The position numbers and the translations under genes were made by a program. DNA of 64,000 bases from NCBI RefSeq assembly GCF_024753285.1, contig NZ_JANUGW010000018.1, positions 1-64,000 of the forward strand, written 5' to 3'. This document shows, one piece after another, positions 41,982 through 50,010 of the stretch. Position 1 is the first letter of the stretch, and each line of letters starts with the position of its first letter. The stretch comes from Massilia pinisoli (GTDB taxonomy: Bacteria > Pseudomonadota > Gammaproteobacteria > Burkholderiales > Burkholderiaceae_D). The notes below the pieces were generated by a model. The model saw nothing but the letters and a program-made list of their open reading frames with translations. It made no database searches and had not been told where the DNA came from.

Positions 41982-44900
41982 ATGAAATACAAATATTCAC
42001 AACATCGTCCGATTCAAGGGAACACCGTCCGGGGTTCCGTCTGCGCCCTGTTTGCGCTGCTGCTGGCCCAGGCGGCGCCGGCCTTTGCCGCCGCACCCGC
42101 GCCGCGCGTGGTCCAGGTGGCCGACAAGCATTTCGTGCGCGGTGGACCGCTGCCCACGTGGGCGCAACCTCTGGCCGAGATCGCACCGACCACGCGCCGC
42201 GATCCGCTGGTGTTCCGCCTGCGCGAGGCGCAGAGCCTGGTCGGGCCGGCGCCGGCCACGCTGGTCAATCAGGCCTTGCAGGTCAACGACGCCTCGGCAC
42301 TGGCGACGATCGGCCAATACAGCATCACCTACCACGCGGACTACCAGAAGCTGACCTTGCACCGCATCGCCATCGTGCGCGACGGGCGCGTGCTGGACCG
42401 TATGCACAGTGCAAACATCCGTACGCTGCAGCAGGAAGCGCAGGTGCGCAACGGTGTCTACGAGGGCGCCAGCACGCTGCAACTGCTGCTGGACGACGTG
42501 CGCGTCGGCGACACGCTGTGGATCACCTACACCACCGAGGGCACGAACCCGGTGTTCGGCAAGCGCTGGTCGGACGAGTTTTCCTGGGATCTGCAAGTGC
42601 CGGTGGAACTGCGCCGCCTGACCGTCCTGCATCCGCGCAAGCAGCCGCTGCACTGGCGTCAGCTGGGCGACTTCAGCCGCGAGACCGTCGTGCCGGCCAT
42701 CGACCAGGTCGGCGACCTGGAGCGCATCCGCTTCGAGGGACGCGCCCTCGATGCCGTGGAGTTCGAGCCCTCCACGCCGCCCGACTACCTGGCCCTGCGC
42801 ATGCTGCAGATGAGCGAGTACGACACCTGGCAGGACGTCGCTGCCTGGGCCGCCGCGCTGTTCCCGCCGGCGGCGCCGACGCCGGCGCTGCGCGACGTGG
42901 CGAAGCGCTTCGCGGCCGAGACCGACCCCGCCGCGCGCGCCGCCGCCGCGCTGCATTGGGTACAGGACGAGATCCGCTATTTCAGCGTGTCGATCGGCGA
43001 GAATTCGCACCGTCCGCAGCCGCCCGAGGTGGTGCTGCGGCGCCGCTACGGCGACTGCAAGGACAAGGCTTACTTGCTGGTGAGCCTGCTCGGCCAGCTC
43101 GGCATCCATGCCCGTCCGCTGTTGGTCAATGCCACCCTGCCGTCGGTGCCGGCGCGCGTCACGCCGGCGCCGACGTGGTTCGACCATGTCATCGTCGGCA
43201 TCGATTTGGGCGGCAAGACCGTCTACGTCGACCCGACCCGCACCGGCCAGAAAGGCCCGCTCGACACGCTGGCGCCGGTGATGCCGGGCGCGCCCGCGCT
43301 GCCGGTCGACGCGGCGGCCACCGCGCTCGTCACGCTGCCCGAGCGCGACGACGGCCGTCCGATGTTCGAGCACGTCGACCGCATCGTCATCGACGCCTTC
43401 GACGGCGACGCCACGCTCGAGAGCCGCGACATCTACCGGGGCGAATACGCCGACAGAGCGCGGCAGCGCACCCCGTCGATGAGTTCCAAGGAATTGCTGC
43501 GCGAGGCGCTGGCGCCTTACGAAAAGACTTATCCCGGCTTGAAGGTCGTCGACGGTCCGCACGCCTCCGACAAGGCCGACCAGGGCCTCTACGAGATCGT
43601 CTCGACGTTCAAGCTGCCCAAGCCCGTCGATCAAAGCGAGGAACGTTACAGCCTGCCGTACACCACCCAGATCATGGACGGCACGCTCGGCATCCCGAAC
43701 AACCTCACGCGCAACTTCCCCTTCGCCTACCCGCGCGGGAAGTACGCGGGACGCTACCGCCTGCGCATCGTGTGGCCGCGCGACGTACGCCATGCCGGCG
43801 AGATCGCCGCCAAGACGATCGACGACGACTTCCTGCACCTGCAGGAGGAATACGCCTTCCGCGGCAACTACCTCGACTACGTGCTCGACTATCGCCTGAA
43901 GAGCGACCGCATCGCCGCCGCCGATCTGCCCCGGCTGCAAAAGGACACCAAGCAGTTGAATCCTTTCGTCGAGGCCTCGTTCCGCGTCGCGCGCGGCGCC
44001 GTTGCCAAAGGCGTGTCGGGGCTGTCATTGCGCGACATCGAAGTGGCGCGCACCCAGCAGGACGCGATCGCATGGGGCCGCGAACTGGAGACGCGCAAGG
44101 CCCCCAAGCTGAGCGACGAGGAGCAGTGCGACATGCTGCACGACGCCGACGTGATGCGCGCCATCGACTTCCCGAAGAGTGTGCGCGGTGCCGACGGCCT
44201 CCTTGACGCGATGGTGCGCGAGAGCTTGCCGGGCACCGCCGCCTGCGTCGCCAACGCGTTGTTCGCGCGCGGCGATTTCGAGGGCGCGATCACCGCCTTC
44301 GAGCACGCCAAACCGGGCGACGCCGACGCGGCGCGCGCGACGCTCGCGTGGGCGCGGCTGCATGCGCGCGACCCCAAGCGCGCGGCGGCCGACATGCTGC
44401 GTTTCGTCCAGGCGGTCAGCGCTTCCGGCGCGCTGACCGCGTTCGACCTTGCCGACGCGGCGGCCCTGCTCAAGCGCAGCGGCGCAGCGCTGCCGCCGGC
44501 GCTGGCGGCGCGCGCGCGTGAACTGCCGGACGGGCCCTGGCCGCGGCCCTTGCTGGCCCTGCAGGCCGGTACGCTCACACCGGAAGCGTTGCTGGCCCAG
44601 GCCCAAGCGCTGCCCGGCGATGCGGGCGCGCTCGCGCTGGACGACGCCTGGCTGTTCATCGGCGAACAGCGTCTGGCCGGCGGCGACCGGCGCGGCGCGC
44701 GCGTCGCTTTCGAGCACGTGCGGGCGCATGCGCCGATCAACACACGCGTGCACGTGCGCGCGCTGGCCGAGCTGGCGACGTACGCATCGGAAGATCCGGA
44801 TACCCGCGGCGCGGCGGGCCTGGCGGAACGGAGCGACATGAAGGGCGCGGTCGTGGCCTGGACCCGCGCGGCGCAGCGCGGCGACGCCGAGGCCCAGTAC

Positions 44901-46232
44901 CGCCTCGGCCTGGCCTATCACTTCGCGGACGGTGTGCCCAAAGACCAGGCGGCGGCATCGCATTGGTTCGAGCTGGCTGCGCGCCAGCACCATGCCGGCG
45001 CCAGCAACATGCGCGGCTTGTATTTCGACAACGGCATGGGCGGTCAGCCGCAGGACCTCGCGGCGGCCAACGACTGGTACCTGCGCGGCGCCGAACTCGG
45101 CGACGATACCGCCGCCCTGAACGTCGGCCGCGACTACGCGAGAGGACACGGCCTCGCGCGCGACCCTGAACTCGGCACGCGCTACCTGATCCGGGCTGCC
45201 GAGACCAACAACCTGGAAGCCCAGGCGCTCCTGGTCTGGCGCTTCGCCGAGGGCAGAGGCGTGCCGCGCGACGACGTGGCCGCCGCTTACTGGGCCGAGC
45301 GCGCGGCCACGCGCGGGAGCGCCGACGCACGCGTCGACCTTGGCCGCTTCCTGTGGGACGGGCGCGGTGTCGACAAGAATCCCGAGCTCGGCACGCGCAT
45401 GATCCGCGAAGCCGCGGACCTCGGCAGCGTCAAGGCCTGGTACTTCATGGGCGAAGCGTACCTGTTCGGACGCGGCATGGCGAGCGACCCCAAGGCCGCT
45501 TTTTCCTGGATCGAGAAGGCGGCGCGAGCCGGCCACCCGTTCGCCAGATACCAGCTCGGCTTGGCCTACCTGCTGGGACGGGGCGTGACGCGCGATCCCG
45601 AGCAGGCCGTGACCTGGCTCGAGCGCGCGGCGGACGACCGCGTGACCGACGCCGACGTCGTGCTGGGCGAAATCTACACGCGCGGCGACCCGCGTCCGGT
45701 CGATCTGGCACGGGCCGCCGGCTACTATCGCGCTGCGGCCGAGGGCGGCCATCGCGAAGGCGAATGGCGCTATGCCGGCATTCTGCGCGACGGCAAGGGC
45801 GTGCCGGCCGATCCGGTGCAGGCCGCGCGCTGGATGCGCAAGGCGGCTGACGCCCAGGTCGGCTATGCGCAGACCGAACTGGCCCGCATGTACCAGGCAG
45901 GCATCGGCGTCGAACGCGACGACGCCGAAGCCCGGCGCAGCTACCGCAATGCGGCGCGCGGCGGCGACTGCGAAGCGATGGATGGCCTGGCCGCGATCTA
46001 CGACAGCGGCCAGGGCGTGCCGCGCAACCCGCGCATGGCCCAGGTGTTCTACGCCCTGGCCGCGCGCGACGCCGCGGCCACGCGTTGCGCCGGTGCCGCC
46101 GACAAGGTGAAGAAGATGGGGGCACGCCTGGATGCCGCCATGCTGGCCAGTGCCGAGGCGACGGCGGCGGCGTGGAAGGTCGGCGAGCCGCTGCCGGACG
46201 AAGTGGAGGAAGGTCGCGGCAAGGTGAACTGA
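41982..46232 (+). CDS. DUF3857/transglutaminase protein with Sel1 repeats
   Basis: A 1416-residue exported protein with a signal peptide ending near AFAAAP. It has a DUF3857 domain (about 75-240) and then a transglutaminase-like domain with an apparent catalytic triad: Cys359 (YGDCKDKA), His402 (WFDHVIV) and Asp417 (YVDPTR). A beta-rich region and a helical linker (about 720-940) follow. About eleven Sel1-type repeats (about 952-1395) are typified by AQYRLGLAYHFADGVPKDQ. DUF3857-transglutaminase proteins are common and of unclear role; the long Sel1 tail is unusual. A periplasmic peptide-crosslinking, protease-like or scaffold role is inferred. A TonB-domain protein gene follows after 18 bases, probably in one operon. 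Confidence 0.82.
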   Translation: MKYKYSQHRPIQGNTVRGSVCALFALLLAQAAPAFAAAPAPRVVQVADKHFVRGGPLPTWAQPLAEIAPTTRRDPLVFRLREAQSLVGPAPATLVNQALQVNDASALATIGQYSITYHADYQKLTLHRIAIVRDGRVLDRMHSANIRTLQQEAQVRNGVYEGASTLQLLLDDVRVGDTLWITYTTEGTNPVFGKRWSDEFSWDLQVPVELRRLTVLHPRKQPLHWRQLGDFSRETVVPAIDQVGDLERIRFEGRALDAVEFEPSTPPDYLALRMLQMSEYDTWQDVAAWAAALFPPAAPTPALRDVAKRFAAETDPAARAAAALHWVQDEIRYFSVSIGENSHRPQPPEVVLRRRYGDCKDKAYLLVSLLGQLGIHARPLLVNATLPSVPARVTPAPTWFDHVIVGIDLGGKTVYVDPTRTGQKGPLDTLAPVMPGAPALPVDAAATALVTLPERDDGRPMFEHVDRIVIDAFDGDATLESRDIYRGEYADRARQRTPSMSSKELLREALAPYEKTYPGLKVVDGPHASDKADQGLYEIVSTFKLPKPVDQSEERYSLPYTTQIMDGTLGIPNNLTRNFPFAYPRGKYAGRYRLRIVWPRDVRHAGEIAAKTIDDDFLHLQEEYAFRGNYLDYVLDYRLKSDRIAAADLPRLQKDTKQLNPFVEASFRVARGAVAKGVSGLSLRDIEVARTQQDAIAWGRELETRKAPKLSDEEQCDMLHDADVMRAIDFPKSVRGADGLLDAMVRESLPGTAACVANALFARGDFEGAITAFEHAKPGDADAARATLAWARLHARDPKRAAADMLRFVQAVSASGALTAFDLADAAALLKRSGAALPPALAARARELPDGPWPRPLLALQAGTLTPEALLAQAQALPGDAGALALDDAWLFIGEQRLAGGDRRGARVAFEHVRAHAPINTRVHVRALAELATYASEDPDTRGAAGLAERSDMKGAVVAWTRAAQRGDAEAQYRLGLAYHFADGVPKDQAAASHWFELAARQHHAGASNMRGLYFDNGMGGQPQDLAAANDWYLRGAELGDDTAALNVGRDYARGHGLARDPELGTRYLIRAAETNNLEAQALLVWRFAEGRGVPRDDVAAAYWAERAATRGSADARVDLGRFLWDGRGVDKNPELGTRMIREAADLGSVKAWYFMGEAYLFGRGMASDPKAAFSWIEKAARAGHPFARYQLGLAYLLGRGVTRDPEQAVTWLERAADDRVTDADVVLGEIYTRGDPRPVDLARAAGYYRAAAEGGHREGEWRYAGILRDGKGVPADPVQAARWMRKAADAQVGYAQTELARMYQAGIGVERDDAEARRSYRNAARGGDCEAMDGLAAIYDSGQGVPRNPRMAQVFYALAARDAAATRCAGAADKVKKMGARLDAAMLASAEATAAAWKVGEPLPDEVEEGRGKVN

Positions 46233-46250
46233 TTACGGAAGGACTACCCT

Positions 46251-46622
46251 ATGATTTGTTCGATCCGCGCGTTAACGGCAACCTTTGGCTTGCTGGTGTC
46301 GGCAGGGATGGCACAGGCACAGACACGAATCGAAACGACGTCGTTGGTGCCTCCCCAGCAGGTGCCCGCGTCAGTTTGTGTCAAACCGGCTTATCCGATC
46401 GATGCACTCAGGGCGGAGGCCGCGGGTGTCGTGACGATGCGATTTTTGATCGGGGCCGACGGCGCTGTACAGGAAACAAGATTGGTGAAGTCGAGCGGTC
46501 ACGCGAGCCTGGACCACGCAGCCATCGATGCGCTGTCGAAGTGCCGTTTCAAACCCGCGGCAGTCGACGGCAAACTTGTCGAACATTGGCAGGAAGTTAA
46601 ATATACCTGGTCGCTCGACTAA
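46251..46622 (+). CDS. Small periplasmic TonB C-terminal domain protein
   Basis: A 123-residue protein with a signal peptide (cleavage near AQAQT) and one TonB C-terminal-type domain (about 40-120). The domain shows the order YPIDALRAEAAGVVTMRFLI, then DGAVQETRLVKSSGH, LDHAAIDAL and CRFKPA. It lacks the membrane anchor and Pro-rich spanner of a working TonB. It is thus unlikely to energise receptors, and may instead bind peptidoglycan or the neighbouring large protein. AAGGA precedes the ATG. It lies 18 bases downstream of the transglutaminase/Sel1 gene. Confidence 0.83.
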   Translation: MICSIRALTATFGLLVSAGMAQAQTRIETTSLVPPQQVPASVCVKPAYPIDALRAEAAGVVTMRFLIGADGAVQETRLVKSSGHASLDHAAIDALSKCRFKPAAVDGKLVEHWQEVKYTWSLD

Positions 46623-46818
46623 ACGAGCGCTCGGGGATCGCGTGTGTGCTGCTCGCCGTGGATGCGAAGAATGAGCGGCATGCGCCGACGCCTTTCGCTT
46701 TGCTGCTCGACGTGCTTTGGCTGCCATGTCCTGCCAATGTTGACCTAGCGCCGCACTGATCGGAAAACTACTACACTGCCAGGATATTCCGGTTTCACCA
46801 CCCACAGCGGGAGCCGCA

Positions 46819-47868
46819 ATGGATATCCAACCGAAGGCGCGTACGAGCGTGTGGCAACGAGCCGCACCGGCACTGTTGATGATGATCCTGGCACCTACGT
46901 TCACCGAGCTGCTGCTCGGCGGAACGCGCTTGTCGACGTTGATCGCGTTCCCGCCCGTGCTGCTGATGGAGATCTTGGTCTGGGGCGGCGGTGCCGTCCT
47001 GCTGCGCGGCCTGGCCCGCAAGCTGAAGCTCGGTTGGAGCAGCCTGCTGATGTTCGCACTCGCGCTGGCCGTCGCCGAGGAATTCGTGATCCAGCAGACG
47101 AGCCTCGCGCCGCTCGTCATCCAGCTCAAGGGCGTGGAGTGGGGCCGTGCCGGCGGCATCAATTACGTCTACGCGCTCTGGGCACTCGCCTACGAAGCGG
47201 CGTGGGTCGTGCTGTTCCCCACGCTGGTCGCTGAACTGGTCTTCCCGGACCGGCGCGACGGGACGTGGGTCAGCACGCCGATGACTGTCGTCCTCGCGAT
47301 CCTGTTCGTGCTGGGCGCGATCATGGCGTGGTTCGCGTGGACACACATCGCCCGGGTCAAGACCTTCCATCTGCCGTTGTACAACCCCACCCGCGTCGAG
47401 CTGGTGGCCGCCGTCGCGGTCATCGTGGGCTTGATCGCCTGGGGCATCAAATTCCCGCCGACGTTCGGCAGCGCCTGGCGTCCGACCAGCCCGGTGGTCG
47501 TCGCAGGGCTCGGCGGCCTGTGGGGCGTCTTGTGGTTCCTGCTCGCGGTGCTGGCCTTCGGCATTGCCCCGCACCTTTCCGCGCCCGCCGTGTTCGCGGC
47601 GGGCGCCGTCGTGTTGCTCATCGTCGTGCTGGTGCTGCCGCGCTGGACGCTTGACGCCGCATGGACGCAGCGTCATTCGTACTTCTTGTTCGCCGGTGCC
47701 CTGACGGGCGCGATGCTGATCAGCTTCCTCGGCTTCCGCGGCGCGGCGCGCGAGGACATCGTGTTCAAGCTGGTGACGAACGCGATCGCATTGCTGCTGA
47801 TGTTTTTCCTCGTTCGTAAAAAGACCGCAGTCCCGCACACACAGGAGGAAACATGCCCAAATTCGTGA
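46819..47868 (+). CDS. Polytopic membrane protein of unknown function
   Basis: A 349-residue inner-membrane protein with about nine or ten hydrophobic helices. After helix 2 there is a conserved-looking acidic pair in LALAVAEEFVIQQTS. A pattern of this kind resembles membrane-embedded CPBP-like proteases or simple permeases, but no full motif is present. I do not recognise the family. It overlaps the following YciI-like gene by 16 bases, so the two are coupled. A lone ACTACTACA upstream is not a complete operator. Confidence 0.7.
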   Translation: MDIQPKARTSVWQRAAPALLMMILAPTFTELLLGGTRLSTLIAFPPVLLMEILVWGGGAVLLRGLARKLKLGWSSLLMFALALAVAEEFVIQQTSLAPLVIQLKGVEWGRAGGINYVYALWALAYEAAWVVLFPTLVAELVFPDRRDGTWVSTPMTVVLAILFVLGAIMAWFAWTHIARVKTFHLPLYNPTRVELVAAVAVIVGLIAWGIKFPPTFGSAWRPTSPVVVAGLGGLWGVLWFLLAVLAFGIAPHLSAPAVFAAGAVVLLIVVLVLPRWTLDAAWTQRHSYFLFAGALTGAMLISFLGFRGAAREDIVFKLVTNAIALLLMFFLVRKKTAVPHTQEETCPNS

Positions 47869-48179
47869 CGATCGGTTATGGCGACCGCGCCGGTTACGAC
47901 CGGACCAGTCCCGAGGTCCGCAACGCGGCCCACGCCAACGATGCGGAGCTGAAGCGGCGCGGCGCCTTGATCGGCATCGCGGGCGCACCCGTCCAGGTCC
48001 GTAATCCGGAAGCCCGCGGTGTCGAGACGGAGAACGCGCCGTTCATGTCGGCACCGCTGCCGGTTGCCGGATTCGCGATCATCGAAGCGGCCGACATGGC
48101 GGAGGCGATCCGGCTCGTGTCGACTTCGCCTTGTGCGGTCGCGCATGGCACGATCGAAGTCTGGCCATTGCAGGAGTGA
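47853..48179 (+). CDS. YciI/DGPF-family small protein
   Basis: A 108-residue protein with a ferredoxin-like alpha/beta fold of the YciI (DGPF) superfamily. Features are the N-terminal strand KFVTIGYGD, helix NAAHANDAELKRRGALIG, then GFAIIEAADMAEAIRLVSTSP and a C-terminal IEVWPL strand. Relatives are small cytosolic enzymes or fusion partners of extracytoplasmic-function sigma factors; activity is unclear here. A strong ribosome-binding site (AGGAGGAA, 47843-47850) lies inside the preceding gene, which it overlaps by 16 bases. Confidence 0.8.
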   Translation: MPKFVTIGYGDRAGYDRTSPEVRNAAHANDAELKRRGALIGIAGAPVQVRNPEARGVETENAPFMSAPLPVAGFAIIEAADMAEAIRLVSTSPCAVAHGTIEVWPLQE

Positions 48180-48226
48180 TGCTCGTGCGCGCCGTTCGAT
48201 CGGCGCGACAGATTCACACTCGATGA

Positions 48227-48241
48227 TGTAGTTTGACTACT
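48227..48241 (+). promoter_or_regulatory. HexR-like operator F
   Basis: TGTAGTTTGACTACT matches TGTAGT-N3-ACTACA with only the last base different. It lies 141 bases upstream of the alpha-glucosidase start, in an AT-rich leader where no clear -35/-10 pair stands out. Confidence 0.6.
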
Positions 48242-48381
48242 GATCGGAATGATGGCCTTAGGGTGAAAATATTGTAAGTATTTGATTAGAATGAATATTT
48301 AAATAAAGAGCGCATTTTTGAGCAGATTGTCATGGCGTGTCGCATCCTGTATATTGCGTAAAAATTACCAAAGGGACACCC

Positions 48382-50010
48382 ATGACCATTCCATCGCACG
48401 ACAAGAATCCGTGGTGGCGCGAAGCCATCATCTACCAGGTCTATCCGCGCAGCTACCTCGATACGAATGGCGATGGCGTGGGTGACCTTCCCGGCATCAC
48501 CGCCAAGCTGGATTACATCGCCAGCCTGGGCGTGGACATCGTCTGGCTGTCGCCGTTCTTCAAGTCGCCGATGAAGGACTTCGGCTACGACATCGCGGAC
48601 TACTGCGACGTCGACCCGCTGTTCGGCACCCTCGCCGATTTCGACGCGCTCGTCGCGCGCGCGCACGCGCTGGGGCTGAAGATCATGATCGACCAGGTGA
48701 TGGCGCACACCGCGGAGACCCACCCGTGGTTCGTCGAAAGCCGCTCCAGCCGCGACAACCCGAAGGCCGACTGGTACGTGTGGTCCGATCCGCTCCCGGA
48801 CGGCAACCCGCCCAACAACTGGCTGTCCGTGTTCGGCGGCTCGGCGTGGCAGTGGGACAGCCGCCGCAAGCAGTACTACATGCACAACTTCCTCGTCAGC
48901 CAGCCGCAGGTCAACTTCCACAATCCGCAGGTGCAGCAGGCGCACCTCGATTCGCTGCGCTTCTGGCTCGAACGCGGCGTCGACGGCGTGCGCATGGACG
49001 CCTGCAACTTCCACTTCCACGACCGTACGCTGCAGAGCAACCCGCCTGCGCTCGTGCGCGACACGTCGACCGTCACGGACGTGAACCCGTACGGCATGCA
49101 GGCCCACATCCACGACAAGACCCAGCCCGAGAACATCGCGTTCCTGCAAAAGCTGCGCAAGCTGCTGGACGAATACGGCGCCGTCGCCATCGGCGAAGTG
49201 GGCGCGGACGATTCGCTCGCGGTCATGGCCGACTACACGTCGGGCGGCGACAAGCTGCACATGGCCTACAGCTTCAACCTGCTGACGCCGCAGTTCTCCA
49301 GCCGTCACATCCGCCGCCAGGTCGAGGAATTCAATGCACGCGTGAAGGATGGCTGGGCGTCGTGGTCGGTCGGTAACCACGATTCGATCCGCGTCGCGAC
49401 GCGCTGGTCCGCCGGCGCATTTACACCGGCATTGTCCAAGCTCGTGCTGGCGCTGCAGCTGTCGTTGAAAGGCACGCCGTGCCTGTACCAGGGCGACGAG
49501 CTGGCGCTGCCGGAAGCGGACGTCCCGTACGAACTCCTGCAGGACCCGTACGGCATCACGTTCTGGCCGGAGTTCAAGGGCCGCGACGGCTGCCGCACGC
49601 CGATGCCGTGGACGAGCGAGGCGCCGCACGCCGGCTTCACCACCGGCACGCCGTGGCTGCCCGTGCCGCCCGAGCACGTGGCGCTGGCCGAGGCAGGACA
49701 GGACAAGGACCCGCATTCGACGTTGAACTTCGCGCGCACCATCATCCACTGGCGCCGCACGCAACCGGCGCTCACGCGCGGCGACATCGTGTTCTTCGAC
49801 GTGCCGGAACAGGCGCTGGCGCTGCGCCGCGACGCCGACGGCGCCCCGTCCGTACTGGCCGTATTCAACGTGACCAATGCGGAGCTGACGTTCGACTGGC
49901 CGCAGGCGGCCGGCGCGACGAAGCTGGAAGGCCACGGCCTGCGAGGCGACGTGAACGGCACGACCGTCACACTGCCGCCATACGGCGGCTGGTTCGGTAC
50001 AATCGCATAA
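48382..50010 (+). CDS. Cytoplasmic alpha-glucosidase, GH13
   Basis: A 542-residue GH13 enzyme with no signal peptide. It should release glucose from maltose and short maltooligosaccharides inside the cell. N-terminal WWREAIIYQVYPRSYLDTNG and DLPGITAKLDYI are typical of the alpha-glucosidase subfamilies. Catalytic residues are nucleophile Asp206 (GVDGVRMDACNF), acid Glu272 (IGEVGADD) and Asp334 (VGNHDS). The start at 48382 is favoured over 48337 because AGGGACA precedes it and homologous sequence starts there. It overlaps the second Glk-HexR gene by one base (TAATG). Glucose release and phosphorylation are thus coupled in one operon under HexR-like site F. Confidence 0.92.
   Translation: MTIPSHDKNPWWREAIIYQVYPRSYLDTNGDGVGDLPGITAKLDYIASLGVDIVWLSPFFKSPMKDFGYDIADYCDVDPLFGTLADFDALVARAHALGLKIMIDQVMAHTAETHPWFVESRSSRDNPKADWYVWSDPLPDGNPPNNWLSVFGGSAWQWDSRRKQYYMHNFLVSQPQVNFHNPQVQQAHLDSLRFWLERGVDGVRMDACNFHFHDRTLQSNPPALVRDTSTVTDVNPYGMQAHIHDKTQPENIAFLQKLRKLLDEYGAVAIGEVGADDSLAVMADYTSGGDKLHMAYSFNLLTPQFSSRHIRRQVEEFNARVKDGWASWSVGNHDSIRVATRWSAGAFTPALSKLVLALQLSLKGTPCLYQGDELALPEADVPYELLQDPYGITFWPEFKGRDGCRTPMPWTSEAPHAGFTTGTPWLPVPPEHVALAEAGQDKDPHSTLNFARTIIHWRRTQPALTRGDIVFFDVPEQALALRRDADGAPSVLAVFNVTNAELTFDWPQAAGATKLEGHGLRGDVNGTTVTLPPYGGWFGTIA

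Noticed and set aside
46760..46775. ACTACTACA before the membrane protein gene as a seventh HexR-like site
   Set aside because: Only one half-site is present; the left half does not match TGTAG.
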